NCBI GenBank assembly: GCA_029582165.1
Contig: CM055870.1
Span: forward strand, 1,407,298 to 1,471,297
Direction of reading: 5' to 3'
Length of the DNA stretch: 64,000 nucleotides
From: Portulaca oleracea
Taxonomy: Eukaryota > Streptophyta > Magnoliopsida > Caryophyllales > Portulacaceae
The notes beneath the pieces are model-generated. The model had not been told where the DNA came from. It ran no database searches and saw only the letters and a program-made list of their open reading frames with translations. The stretch's first letter is position 1, and the number at the start of each line of letters is the position of its first letter. The position numbers and the translations under genes were made by a program. Shown here piece by piece: positions 34,772 through 46,792 of the stretch.

Positions 34772-34864
34772 TTTTTCTTTCTTCAAAAAAAAAAGAGGGA
34801 ATTTAAGTGTTAGACAGGGAGTGTGTAGTGGTAGTGGATGCCCCAAGCACCAAGATGGGGGTGG

Positions 34865-34871
34865 TTTTATA
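34865..34871 (-). promoter_or_regulatory. TATA box of the bZIP gene
   Basis: Minus-strand TATAAAA, about 94 bp upstream of the chosen start codon. Its position supports the downstream ATG as the real start. Confidence 0.65.
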
Positions 34872-35265
34872 GGCAAGGGAACAACTGCGCGCTTACGTAA
34901 GTTGAAAAGCGTGTGTGTTATATATGGATTTAATTATGGAGCTCATAATGGATATACTAATAACCAATCCATGAATATAATGGTACTATTTTTCTTATGA
35001 AGAGTTAATTAGCACCTTATTATGTACGCTTCTATCTTAAAGGTAACCAACTGCTAGCAAGTTTAACTAAATGTAAAGAGTGGATATTAAATTGTCCATG
35101 ATACATAACTCACTATATCGACCTCATAATTTCTACATTTGAGATTTTTTTTCTTCATCCGAACAAGCTTCATCATTGGACATGAGTTTGGAAGATGAGA
35201 CTGGTAGTCTGGTACAATATTACATAACCAATTTGGTTGTCATTTCTTTGGTATTAATATACATA

Positions 35266-35522
35266 CTCCCTCCGTTCCATATTAACTGATATCTTTGGAA
35301 ATTGTGCAATCAAACGTTAAAAATTTTGAATACAAATTTCTCAATATATACAATGAGTTGTTATATAAGATTACTACCATTAGATTGGTAACGAAAAATA
35401 CTATCGTAAAAGTATAATATTGTAATTGTTCATAAAATATTGTATAAGAAATTATCAATCAAAGAGTGACATCGAAGACCGTGATAGTCAACAAAATGAC
35501 AATTAATATGAAATGGATGGAG
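35266..35522. mobile_element. Stowaway-like MITE, copy at 35 kb
   Basis: Ends CTCCCTCCGTTCCATATTAA and TTAATATGAAATGGATGGAG are inverted repeats, flanked by TA on each side. At 257 bp it is collinear with the element at 40840, sharing ACCATTAGATT-GTAACGAAA and TCAAAGAGTGACAT-GA. Confidence 0.85.
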
Positions 35523-35524
35523 TA

Positions 35525-37488
35525 GTATGTTATTTACAATAACAATCCTCTCAGTATGTATCTTCTTAAATGTAAGTTGTTTAATTTCACAAAATTGTTC
35601 GCATATTAGTTATTGTAGAACAAAAATAACACGAATTTTGAGACAACTAAATAAATATCTCGTCTTTATATAACAACTACATAATCTTATATTAAATAAA
35701 AAAATAATATAATTGGATTATATAGGATTAGCCATAGCAATTAAAAAACTAATGTTATAAATATGATAAATATTAATTATATACAATATATATATATATA
35801 TATACTTAATAATTATCTCATACTAAAATTTATATTGACATCCTATTTAGAATTTATAAAACTGTACTCACGATGATTGGACAAGAATCAATTTTAAGAA
35901 GAATAAGTTGGGATAAAGAAAACATAGACTCCTTAATGATTTTAATTAATTTATAATCCGACAAATTAAGGGATATGTGATACTAGTATACTATAGTCTA
36001 TACACCAGCTAGCTACCTATCTATCTATTTAAGGATATTCCATTCTCTTTAAAATTTATCTTATTAATATTGTTAATACAATGAACCATATATATGATTT
36101 GGCACATCGAATTAGAGCTTTAGCATCTTCATTAAATCCATATAAAATATTGTAACTAAAAGTTACAGTTATTTAAAAGAATAAATTAGAAATATATATA
36201 CATATACGTGCATGTTTTTGGTTAATGGTGTTATTCAATGGACGTACGATAAGACAAAATGAAGACTGTATTGATGTTGGGGGCATCTAGAACTATAAAA
36301 AGGATTTGGGGGCATCTAATGCCACCTTGTCAAATCTAAGGATCGTGATTCTTAATTTCTAGATTATGCGAATATGAATGTTTGACACTGTTGTTTATAT
36401 TTTAAAATAAAGTCAATATAGAAGCTATACCCTATAACCTATACCTACTCATTCACTGTTATATTATCCAAATCACCACTCTTCATAGCACTACTGAATT
36501 AATTAGTTAATTAAGGCTTTTAAAGCTACTGCAATGGCGAGTTTGAGAGTGACAATAGTGCAGCGGCGAAGACGAGTGTCAGTCGTAAGAAAAACTTGGA
36601 CTTATGCTCGCTGCGTGAGACGAACATAAATTCTCGACATTTTTTTATTGTCGTTGTAATGTAATTAAATTATTGAGTGTGGGGTTTACACCTTTTTTCT
36701 AATTATTTTAATCAAACTCACACTCACTGTTAGAAAACAAATTAATATGAAGAGTCTAACTATAACTCTCTTGATGGATCATACTGTTTTCATCCAGTGA
36801 GTATAACTCATACTTACCATTATTGGTACTCTTAGAGCGAACAAGAGTGTTGACCAATTATGGGCCATGAAAATTTTGATTATCCAATGATCAAGTTGAA
36901 GTTGCGTTTTAGATGAAAATGGAGATTAGTTAATTTTGGTTCCGACTTTCTATACTTGTAATTTTTAATGATTATAATGACTCAGATTAGCATTTGTTTC
37001 TTTTTATTTTTTTGAAGCAAGAGGGTAAAGCGTGCATGATATTTTTGGATATTTAGATGATTAAGGGTATACAAGGGTTGTTTTAATATTGTTGAAAATG
37101 AAAGCCATTGAGAAGGCTGACTAGCTGAGTTACAACAAAATTTAAGTTAAAGGCACACTAACGACTACCTCAAATCTACATTTAAAAATAGAGCTTAAAT
37201 AGAAGCTACCATTAAAACAAATTAGGTTGTTGGTTTTATCAACTTTTATGTAATCAAGCATGAAACTTTCCTTATTTTATATGATCAACTATATATTTAT
37301 TTAACACGACTATATATGCTTCGATTCCATAATTTCATTCTCTATAATAGAATTAACTTTATACCCATAATCATTTTCATGTTAGTTTTCTGACTATCGA
37401 ACAATTTAAAAGGCTGATATAATTTGTATCAGAATTCCTACAAAGGTATGCAAAAACAGTAAAAACAGACATCCTAACTTTACATCAA
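35525..37488. other. No gene seen
   Basis: Very AT-rich intergenic sequence with a short TA repeat near 35788-35802. A 31-codon arginine-rich frame at about 36534 is discussed among the rejected items. Confidence 0.5.
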
Positions 37489-38079
37489 CCCCAAAAGCTA
37501 GCTTAGGAGGTTGAGGCACCCAAGCCATTATAAACACCACAATATGGGTGTCAAAGGCCAATGTGGGACAACTCAACACGCCCCCCTCACCACATCGGCC
37601 TTTGACACCCATATTGTGGTGTTGATAATGGCTTGGGTGCTTAACCTCCTAAGCTAGCTTTTGGGGTTGAATTGGGCTCAAGTCCATTATTTAACATGGT
37701 ATCAGAGCCAGGGTCATTGATGTTGGGGCCACGCGCGCAGTTATCTGCGCCTCATGGTGAGGGGGGCGTGTTGAGTTGTCCCACATCGGCCTTTGACACC
37801 CATATTGTGGTGTTTATAATGACTTGGGTGCCTCAACCTCCTAAGCTAGCTTTTGGGGTTGAATTGGGCTCAAGTCCATTATTTCACATGGTATTAGAGC
37901 CAAGGTCATTGATGTTGGGGCCACACCCGCAGTTGTCTGCGCCTCGTGGTGAGGGGGGCGTGTTGAGTTGTCCCACATCGGCCTTTGACATCCATATTGT
38001 GGTGTTTATAATGGCTTGGGTGCTTAACCTCCTAAGCTAGCTTTTAGGGTTGAATTGGGCTCAAGTCCATTATTTAACA
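37489..38079 (+). mobile_element. Tandem TRIM array with a head-to-head inverted copy
   Basis: Terminal-repeat retrotransposon in miniature. Three plus-strand LTRs (37591-37696, lacking its first 14 bases; 37769-37888; 37961-38079) alternate with two 72-bp internal segments (37697-37768; 37889-37960). Full LTRs are 119-120 bp, start TGTTGAG and end AACA or CACA. Each internal segment starts with the tRNA-Met primer site (TGGTATCAGAGC; the second has one change) and ends with a polypurine tract (GGTGAGGGGGGCG). A truncated minus-strand LTR with its polypurine tract (37489-37590) abuts the first LTR, forming an inverted repeat with almost no spacer. The element has no coding capacity and depends on proteins from autonomous copia elements. 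Confidence 0.92.
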
Positions 38080-38230
38080 ATCAGTCTAATTCAAACTTAA
38101 GTCCTGTTCTTTCCAATCCAAACCAAACATATCCAAATCTTAGACAATTCCTCAAAAACGCATAAAATCTAAAAACGCAATTTCCCAAAAAAGCATCATA
38201 ACTTATCAAAACCAAACAATCCAATCCAAA

Positions 38231-38446
38231 GGCACCGTTCTTTTGTGCGTTGCGTTGCGTTTGCGTTTCGATAAGTTGCGTTTGGGTTGCGTTAGATTGC
38301 GTTGGGTTGCGGTAGGACATAATAAAAAGGTGAGTAGAGGTGAATAGTAGATTGTGATAAGTTGCGTTATATTGCGTTTGTCATGCGTTAGGTTTTATTG
38401 ATTTTGCGTTGCGTTTGGGTGCGTTAACGCACAAAAGAACGGTGCA
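38231..38446. mobile_element. MITE, PIF/Harbinger-like, family B copy 4
   Basis: Ends GGCACCGTTCTTTTGTGCG and CGCACAAAAGAACGGTGC are long inverted repeats, and the interior shows the GTTGCG-rich pattern of family B. TTA follows the right end; the left flank is AAA, so the duplication has decayed. Confidence 0.75.
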
Positions 38447-40839
38447 TTAATCCATCTAAACCTGATTTTAACAAATCCAAAGAACAAGCCTAAATCAAAA
38501 TCAACATATTTTATTTGATGTCAATCTCAACTCTAATTTTCAATCAATCTAAATTAATTTGTGAAATAAATTTAATTTGAAAGTCTTACCAACTAGAATT
38601 CGACATTAGTATTTACAATATAACGTAATATAAGACCACTAATCTTTCTTTTAATATAGCGTCAATGTCAATTGTCAAGTGTCAAGTAATACAAGGAGTA
38701 GGTCATATCGAAAATGGGAAACTTTACTTGAATTTTTTTGGGCTGACTTTTGCATTGTGTTAGCCAATAGTGAATTTCTTCCTGTTTATCCAACTTGATC
38801 AACTTGCTGTTTGGCCAATTTTCTCTTTTGTCTTTGTTAAAACTCGGTGCCGAGCACATTACATTGCATCAATCGAAAGGGAAGCTTCCTTTGCTTTTTA
38901 AATCTTTGCCAATTTATCCGTAATTATATTATGTGCGTGTGCGTATGTAAGTGTGTATGTGCATGTGCGTGTACGTGTATAAGTGTGTGTTTATATATAT
39001 GTGTGAGTGTATATGTATGTACGTATGTATGTGTGAACTGAGAGCCAATGAGTCGGACGCCCAATCTCTTTGATGATGTGGAGAGGGAGGGTTATTGATG
39101 GAATTCGAGACAGGGTAATTGACCATGGGGCTGCAAAGGATGTGCTTTAGAGGGCGGTAGGATTAAAGACAGGGTTTTTGGTGTCGACGGGACGAGCAAC
39201 GTGTTCAAAAACAAATTTTATGAAAGACAACATAAGAACACACATAACACAACTTGAAGAAGGGTTAAACACATCAGTAACATTTGTAATATGGAGCATA
39301 ACTGATAAAAACACACCAGAAGAAGTTTATGCTGCAAAATTAAGATGGTTGGAAAATATTCACACCCAAAAAGGGAGTAACTCATAGGTCTTTTGATACT
39401 TGCTCAAAAGGGAAGCTATTGTCCAAAATGGGTGTTGGAAGCCAATTGATAATAAGGTTGGCTATGAAGACAACATCAACCTAGTATTGACTTAGAATAT
39501 TTGCTTTCAAGAGAACGTGTGTATGTATATATATATATATATTTGTGTATTTATATATATCTATGTGCTTTATCAAAACATAAATAAATTAAAATATACA
39601 GTAATATCATATCAAAGATCGATGTTTGTAGGTAATAGTTCAAAAAAAATTATAAAAGTAAATTTTATATCTACTACAATTTCATCTGTGCATAATTACT
39701 GTAATGTTTAGGTCATTAGAAAGTTGCCAACTTACCATAAATAAGGGAATTTTTCACCAAAATAAGAAAAGCTACTAAGAATCTATAGGTAATATTATAT
39801 TGGAGTTAGATAATGGTGGAATATAATGTCCACCCTTGAGTTGTAGTTAAAGATGTGATTATGAGAATCGGTTGTCATATAGGTAGTGAGTATATTACAA
39901 GACAACGAGAATCTATCATTTCATGTTACAATATTTGGTTTGTGTTTAGATCGGTGTTGATTTTTCTTGACAATATATCGATTACATGAAATGATTGATT
40001 GATGCTACGTATTATATGCGACTTAAATTGTTCTCAACTTCTCATTAAAAAGACTGATTTTAGGGAACTACATCTAGATCAAGGTTAGCCAACGTGTAGT
40101 TCCATCATTGGTCTTTGGTACAGCTAATATTTCATATATACATATTCCAATCATATTTTTATGACATGTATGCATTGTAAAAGCGATCATTTTCTTATGA
40201 TAGAAATACAGAATGACTATTGTCAAACTGCAATTATCCAATCGATCTTTTACATCTCTTCAATATATATAGTTGACTATTATATTGTACATAGGCTTAT
40301 AAGTTTGAGATTTTTGACAAAATGATAAGACAACTATGAAAAATAGTCATTCGGTTATACTAAAATTGTTAAAAGAAAAGAATCATATGCTCATCACATT
40401 AATTTCAACTAGTATAATATGTAAACATGGATGGCAAAAATGTATAGGAGTATAGATATGCTTGGGACTAGCTAGCATAAAGTCACGTATGTTGGTTTAG
40501 AGCATATACATCACATGCCTATATGTTAGTGCACATATCACTGATCCCAACTTATAATTTACTGAGCAATTTTTTTTCACTATATTTAACTATCTTATAC
40601 GTAGTATTTTTGTTGTCCTTATTTGTTTGTTTTTTTTTATCCTGGGAGAATGGTGTGAGAAGGTAACTAAGAAGATAGGGAGTAATTATAAAATTACTTA
40701 TATTGGTAAAAAGTACAGTAATTATAAGTAATTTATTTATATAATATGCAAAAGTTCATATAAATTTATTTATTTATAGAAATTGAAGATATTAACGTCT
40801 TAACTTTAAATTGAAAAAAAAAATAATTACAAACTTATA
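38447..40839. other. No gene; TG/TA-rich tracts
   Basis: Contains an impure TG/TATG-rich stretch (about 38934-39035), a TA run (about 39527-39541) and general AT-rich sequence. A 69-codon frame at 39178-39387 is unrecognised. Confidence 0.5.
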
Positions 40840-41099
40840 CTCCCTCTGTTCCATATTAACAGTCGTATTTGAAAATCGTGCAGTCAAAATTTAAAATTTT
40901 TGATCATAAATATCTCAGTATATACAATCAGTTGATATATAAGATTGTCACCATTAGATTCGTAACGAAAAATACTATCATAAAAGTATTATAATATTGC
41001 AATTGTTAATGACATATTATGAAAGAAAATATCAATCAAAGAGTGACATTGGAGACCGTGAAAGTCAAAATTATGACAATTAATATGGAACGGAGGGAG
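40840..41099. mobile_element. Stowaway-like MITE, copy at 41 kb
   Basis: Ends CTCCCTCTGTTCCATATTAA and TTAATATGGAACGGAGGGAG form nearly perfect inverted repeats with TA at both borders (40838-40839, 41100-41101). 260 bp, no coding frame. Confidence 0.9.
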
Positions 41100-41101
41100 T
41101 A

Positions 41102-41910
41102 ATAAATATTGTTTAGATAAATTTGGAGTGGGTTGAGAGGTTAATGGCCTTTGGCTTTGGTTTCTAAAGTCCCCTTTCATTAAATTGGTGCCTTTTCGCA
41201 TATACGAAAGTCTATGTTGATTTGCTCCCCCTTTTAAATTTTAATTAGCTCTCTGTTGTACTTACTCGATCTATTACTACTCACCTACTCAACAATAATA
41301 TCGATATAATAAACCCAGAAAGTTGTAATCTTGCTTTGGATTTCTTAATCACAATTGGGAGCCTCACTAATCAATAACCAATTGTTAACCGACATTGCAA
41401 CAATACATCAGCTTAATTCCCCCAACCTCGAAATTGTAAAACCAAAAAAAAAAACAATTGAAGATTAACTGTGCTTCATTGCTTCTAAAATAAACAATCT
41501 CCTTTGTTCTTTAATGTGATTGGTTGGTTGTGGTGTTACAACACAACGCACTTTGCCACAATCCATCACAGCATATTAATCAACCACAATTTATAACAAT
41601 CTACCACAATCAATTTTTTTCAATTATTTTTTCACATTTTTTCAATTACAGTGATAAGAGTGCTAGGAGCACATATATGTCTTTGGTAATAGCTCAAATA
41701 TATTAGAATTATTGGCTCAGTAAGCATTCGCTGAGGATCTATAGACCCGCAAATCCGGCTTATATGAATTTGGGTGTAATAGTTTTGGACTCAGCCGATT
41801 AGGGCAAGTCTATGTCCAAAAGAATTTCATGAGTTAGGACTGATTCTAGTTGGACTCACCTCAGACACACTTCATTGTCATCCCTAATTGATGCAAATTG
41901 CATGATGATA
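41102..41910. other. No gene; possible degenerate family A MITE
   Basis: Around 41510-41620, ACACAACGCACTTTGCCACA and repeated CTACCACAATC blocks resemble the left half of family A MITEs, but the ends cannot be defined. Confidence 0.35.
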
Positions 41911-41919
41911 TATTATAAA

Positions 41920-42316
41920 GGGAAATTAGACGGTAATATACCGACCTTTAGGGGTGTTGAATAACAATATACCGACTTTCACTTTTGGACAGTAATATCA
42001 CTGACCTTTATAGTTTGGTGACATTAATGTACCTTCAAGGATTTGCACCCTAAAAATTAACAACAAAACTAATCCCTTAATCCTAAAAGTACTAAATACA
42101 AACACTTAACACCCTTAAAAATACCTAAAAATGGCACCGGTCTTTTTGCACCGCCTGCCACGTCAGACCGTCAACCGATTCGCTGCCCAGAAAATCCTTG
42201 AAGATATATCAATGTCACCAAACTATAAAGGTCAGTGATATTACTGTCCAAAAATGAATGTCGGTATATTGCCATTCAACACCCCTAAAGGTCGGTATAT
42301 TAACATCCAATTTCCC
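41920..42316. mobile_element. MULE-type MITE, long TIRs, perfect 9-bp TSD
   Basis: A 397-bp element with terminal inverted repeats of about 115 bp: the left arm starts GGGAAATTAGACGGTAATAT and the right arm ends TATTAACATCCAATTTCCC. Both arms contain GACCTTTAGGGGTGTTGAAT-like and CTTTATAGTTTGGTGACATT-like blocks in opposite orientation. It is flanked by the perfect 9-bp repeat TATTATAAA (41911-41919 and 42317-42325). Long arms with a 9-bp duplication are the hallmark of Mutator-like elements. No transposase. Confidence 0.92.
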
Positions 42317-42325
42317 TATTATAAA

Positions 42326-43189
42326 TCTATAAATTGCATCAGCCCGGTATCCTCTCCTACTGGCCCAGCTGTTTGACTCACTTGACATTGTTTGAAATAG
42401 GGAATTCAATAAGTGACCCGAACCCGACTTATCAATATAATTAAAAAAAAAAAGAAAGTGTTTTAGATTTGAATTTAGTTTTTGCATTTGCTCTCTACGA
42501 ATTTACTAGTTCGTGGTCAATGCGGCAAGCCGGCAACTCACTCTCTTAACTGTATTGGGCTTATGTTAGGACTAGCGGTCCATTGGGCTTTGTCTGTCCG
42601 CCTGTTTTTTTTAACCAATTCCATGTAGTTTTTTAGGGAAGGGTTATTGAAAAGGGATGACCCAACAAGTAAATTGACTATGAGAGGGCAATGAAGTTTT
42701 AAATTATAAAATATATTAGGATCATTAAAATTGATGTGGTTTGATTTTCTTAAAGTTTAATTTTTTTATTTTTTTTGATCTGTTCTAAAAATTTTAGGTT
42801 AAAAAATTGTTATAAATTATTTAAGTTATAACTATGATTTGCTATCACACAGTAAAATCAAGGACTATTAAAGTTATAACCACAATTTAAAACTGCGTGC
42901 AACTATGAAATTTTGTGTCCAAACAGGGATAGATGAGACTATTTTCTCCCTCCCTTTCCCTTTCCCTTTCCCTTTCCCTCCTATAACTCCAATTGACATC
43001 ATAATTTTATTTATTTTTTTAAAAATATAGTGAAATGTACTCCTTGTCCTAGTACCCAAAAGATTAGATTTTGGATTGCGCTTTGGCAAACATGCTGGTT
43101 TTTTAATCAACCCAGAATGCCAGTATTAGCTCGCAAACATCCCCGAAGTTGATATCAATGCTGAAGCAACCTCGACCACTCGTATAACC
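42326..43189. other. No gene; PSA3 upstream region
   Basis: AT-rich sequence upstream of the PSA3-like gene, with a CCCTTT repeat (about 42952-42979) and one arm-like fragment (GGGATGACCCAACAAGTAAA, about 42655) of the MITE family seen at 22002. Confidence 0.45.
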
Positions 43190-45937
43190 ATGGTGGTCAC
43201 TCTATCTCCTCCCCAAATCTCCGCAAAGAGTTTCTACACCACCATCACCATTACCACCCACAACAATCTCTTAACCTTCCATCAATTCGTCAACAATTCC
43301 ACCACCAAGTTTATCAGACCCCCACAGCATAATGGGATCATCCGAGCTTACATTGAAAACACCAATCCCTTCTCCAATTTCGCCAACAAAGTCATCGGGT
43401 CTTTGCCTGTAATTGGGTTGATTGCTAGAATTGTCAATGATGAAGGTGGGGTTGCTGGGGATATCATTGATTTTGCCGAGTTTCGCAGGAGAGTTGGGAA
43501 CAAGTGTACTATCACTGATTCTAGGGCTTTCTATGAATTCCAAGATCGTCGTGGCCGGGTAATCTTCTTCCTCTTTTTCTGGGTTTTGGTGATTGTTTGA
43601 GTGGTTAATTTTGCTGTTGGTTGTGTTTTTCAATTGCCAATTTTACTGGGTTGGGTTTAGCTCTGTTCATCTGTGTCAAATTTGTTGTGGGTAGTATTAA
43701 TTTACAGTTGAACTATGCAGCATATACCATAATTGATAACTTTTGGTTAATTTTGCTGTTGGTTGTGTTTTTCAATTGCCAGTTTTACTGGGTTGGGTTT
43801 AGCTCTGTTCATCTGTGTCAAATATGTTGTGGGTAGTGTTGATTTACAGTTGAACTATGCAATATATACCATAATTGAGAATTTATAAGCTAATATTGTC
43901 AATATGAACTCAGTATATCCCTTTTGTTGATGTAGATTTGTCAATGTATGTCTTTATTAAAGGGGGTGGGGGTTAATTGAACAGTTGGAAGCAATGAATT
44001 TGAGTTGATAAAATGAGGAATTGTTACGCTAATCTTGAATGTGTTGAAGTTAAATAAGGATGAAAAGATCAAAACTTTACAAATGCAATATGTCAAGGAT
44101 GGATTTAGTCAAAGCTTCTTGAATGTGAAGATGATGTGTTGTTTGTGGGCAGCCAGGGGATCCATTGTATGTGCTACTATGCTGTTGGTTAGCTGCAGTT
44201 GGTGCTGGTCTTCTTAAATCTGAGGAGATTCTTGAGGGAGTTTCAAGGCTTCGTCTTTCGAATGATATCGAGTTTGAAGAGCAGAATTTTATTGCTATGA
44301 TGACTGAAGCCAAAGAGGTTAGTTTGCCCGCTGTCTTCTTCCTTGTTATTGATAGTGGAAGTTTGTTGTTTCTTTTTGTTCTTGCCATTTCAATTTCAGC
44401 ATTTGATTTGAATATTGGAACTGTTTTTTCAATTTTTTATGAGGTGGTTAAGTTTTGTTTTGAAATGATATCCTCCTAAAATGTTGATGGACTGTAAAGA
44501 TGAAATGTTATACATCCCCTGAGACTGTATATGATGTAAAATGGAAGGGAAGAAAAGGGAAGAAAAACTCACTGCTAAGGTAGTATAGGCACCTTTCAAA
44601 GTCCCGTGGTTCTTGGGGTCCTGTTCTGCACTGTAGTCTCTTGGAAGGTTCTCATGAGCAGCTTGTTGTGTCAATGGTGAGATTGCTGAAGCTTCTTGCA
44701 CCTTGGATTTGGATTATATTGAACCCACTTGTGATGAACTTACAACTAGGAGCAGATTGGATGAACTCACAACAATACTTGATCTGAAGTGTTTTGGGAT
44801 ATGGGTTTTGTTCCAAACCCCTTGCTTTAGATTGTGTGGCTGTTTTGCCATATTCGTCGGTGATGTAAGTCGGAGTAGGAATACATGTAAGCTTCAAGGT
44901 GATGACTTTTCCTCTAAATCCATGGCGCCCCAACATTGGGAATGTGAAAATGTTTTGGGGATCCTTCTGACCCTGTGGGCATCAGCTTTGCTCATCAGTC
45001 ATCACCATCAGCAAATACTTCTTTGAAGCCCCAACGAATGTCCTTTAGGCTTGAAGTATGGATGTTGCAAATGCTCTTTCACCTTACGAAAACAAACAGA
45101 GGGCTCCTGAGATTCGAACCTGAGACCTATTGCCCAGCAACACTATGATGTCATGCAAAGTCATTTCAACCAAAAACTTAAGCAGATAGTTGAAGGCCCA
45201 ATAATTGTTTTATGTTCTAAAACAATCCTTTGAGTAGCCCTATTAGCACAGACTTTTCCCTTGGGTGAAATTGCTGAACTTTAAATTGTAGTAACTCAAA
45301 CCATTTGACAGTTGTGAATATCAACATTTGGGCAAACTTAGGGTGTTTGTTAAGGGATTAGGTCATAAGAAGCCTTTGCATCTTTCTGCGTCCCATGATT
45401 CATCATGGGCCAAAACATTGCATTAAACTTGTCTGCCTACCTGGTCTCGTCACTTTGAATGGTTCTGCTCCTCAGCTAGCTATATGTTCTCATACTTTTC
45501 AATCACCTGAGTCTAAATACAGAGGTATATTAGTGCATGGTAAGCTATGTTTGCTGCTAATGGCATTATTTGTTGTGCCTGAGTTGCAGAGACGAGCTAA
45601 ACTAAACGCTCCAGCACCATCAATACCCATGGAACTTCGCGTGGAGAAAGCTCTTGATGGTATATACGTTTGCTGCTTCGAGAGGGATCCAATCGAAGAA
45701 GAAGACGAGAAGCTTTTAGTAGTGATGCTCAGTGCGGTGTTCCCCACAGTAAGGCGACCAGAGATGGAGAGACTCATCAAAGAGAAAGCAAAGAAAGTGG
45801 CTGAAGGTGGTCCAGCTGAGGAATTCCCTTCAAAGGCTAAACCCTTGTCTAAGGAAGCAATACAGTTACAAATGAAGGACCTCCAGTTCCTTAAGCAGAA
45901 CAGCACTGAAATACTCGAAAAAAAGACTGACTCTTAG
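43190..45937 (+). CDS. PSA3: PSA3-like photosystem I assembly factor, chloroplastic
   Basis: Three exons with matching phase-0 junctions: 43190-43558, 44153-44317 and 45590-45937, giving 293 aa. The N-terminal about 50 residues are rich in Ser, Thr and Asn and poor in acidic residues, as in a plastid transit peptide. Conserved segments are NKVIGSLPVIGLIARIVNDE, GGVAGDIIDFAEFRRRV and DSRAFYEFQDRRGR across exon 1; GDPLYVLLCCWLAAVGAGLL and EILEGVSRLRLSNDIEFEEQ in exon 2; and ELRVEKALDGIYVCCFERDP in exon 3. I recognise this as the plant PSA3 family (Arabidopsis PDE329 type), which helps assemble the stromal side of photosystem I near PsaC. The assignment is from memory of the family pattern. Splice sites are CGG|GTAATC, GCAG|CCAGGG, GAG|GTTAG and GCAG|AGACG. 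Confidence 0.85.
43609..43878 (+). repeat. Tandem duplication of about 130 bp in PSA3 intron 1
   Basis: Two near-identical units, about 43609-43737 and 43748-43878, both starting TTTTGCTGTTGGTTGTGTTT and containing TTTACTGGGTTGGGTTTAGC and TTACAGTTGAACTATGCA. Few differences, so the duplication is recent. Confidence 0.88.
45030..45190 (-). mobile_element. Possible tRNA-derived SINE in PSA3 intron 2
   Basis: On the minus strand GGTCTCAGGTTCGAATCTCA contains a perfect Pol III B box (GGTTCGAATC), preceded by sequence spaced like an A box. Plant SINEs often carry this block. Borders and tail are not clear. Confidence 0.35.
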
Positions 45938-46718
45938 ATTGAATTTTCAACCACTCTGTTTTGTTTTCCTCTCTTGTACCAATTCATTTCATTTGGATGC
46001 TTTGAAAATGAAGCAGATTTGTACTTATGTTAGGTAGAGAATGGAGCATCAGTTGAAGAACATACACTTGAATTATTACAGCAACCAGTTTTCTTCATGT
46101 TGGATCATTTTTTTCGATAGTTAAAAGCCAATAGAGGCTAAAAATGCATCAAAGATGCTACAACAATCTGCAAAAAACCGCAATAAAACACAGCAAGTCA
46201 AATATCAAAACAACTGAAAGATACAACCAACGTAAACAAAGCACTAAAGACAACAACAAAAAAAACATCAAGGAAAGAGACGAAGCAGAAGATTTCACAG
46301 CTAATGAGTCATTTCGTAATTCAACAGAAACAACTTCAAAACTCAAAACATGTGGAAGATGAATGTTGATGACACAGCATTATTCTGTAGAAGATTCACT
46401 TGTTATTTGATGACACAACTGTATTTCCCAATAGATCTCACCAATTGCTATCACACCAAAACAAACATCAAGATACAGAGTCAGCATATATATCTTTTCT
46501 CAAATTAATGAATTGATTAGTGGCCATTAAACATAAACTAACATTTTGGCACTACTATTACCAATCAAATCATCATCATACAAAAATAGAAAGAAAATGC
46601 TACTCATCTAAACACTAGTATTAATTACGTACACAGGAGATTAAACGAGCATTTAATTAAGGAAAGGGCTACCACCTGCCCTAATGATGGAGCCTTGCTG
46701 AAAGACAATCTAGCTCTT
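45938..46718. other. PSA3 3' flank; possible LINE tail
   Basis: A T-run at about 46107-46114 is followed by CGATAGTTAAAAGCCAATAG and CATCAAAGATGCTACAA, resembling the LINE tail at 46719. It is probably another 5'-truncated copy on the minus strand, but I found no clear target duplication. Confidence 0.4.
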
Positions 46719-46792
46719 TTTTTTCCGATAAGATGCAAGCCAAGAAAGCTAAGAAGGCATCAAAGATGCTACAAAAACCACAAAACAGCATG
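46719..46792 (-). mobile_element. 5'-truncated LINE insertion with 16-bp TSD
   Basis: A 74-bp insert ending, on the minus strand, CTTGGCTTGCATCTTATCGG followed by poly(A), typical of plant L1-type 3' ends. It is flanked by the 16-bp direct repeat AGACAATCTAGCTCTT (46703-46718 and 46793-46808). Poly(A) next to a long target duplication is the mark of target-primed reverse transcription. Confidence 0.88.

Noticed and set aside
34235..34806. Several plus-strand frames of 65-109 codons
   Set aside because: Antisense of the bZIP exon, low-complexity and with no family features.
36534..36629. 31-codon arginine-rich frame starting MASLRVTIVQ
   Set aside because: Looks striking, but there is no TATA box, no signal peptide or known family motif, and the region is otherwise featureless.
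37672..38040. 122-codon frame with internally repeated protein sequence
   Set aside because: It runs through TRIM LTRs and internal segments; the repeat is due to the element, not to a coding gene.
39178..39387. 69-codon frame
   Set aside because: No recognisable domain or gene structure; probably chance or an old element fragment.
42952..42979. CCCTTT repeat considered as telomere-like
   Set aside because: Plant telomere repeat is CCCTAAA; this is a simple microsatellite.
45100..45140. Possible intact tRNA gene because of a perfect T-arm-like GGTTCGAATC
   Set aside because: No acceptor stem, D-arm or anticodon arm can be drawn around it; SINE B box is the better reading.
45395..45589. Upstream extension of the third PSA3 exon frame
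   Set aside because: The good acceptor at 45589/45590 restores the family sequence; the extension is intron.
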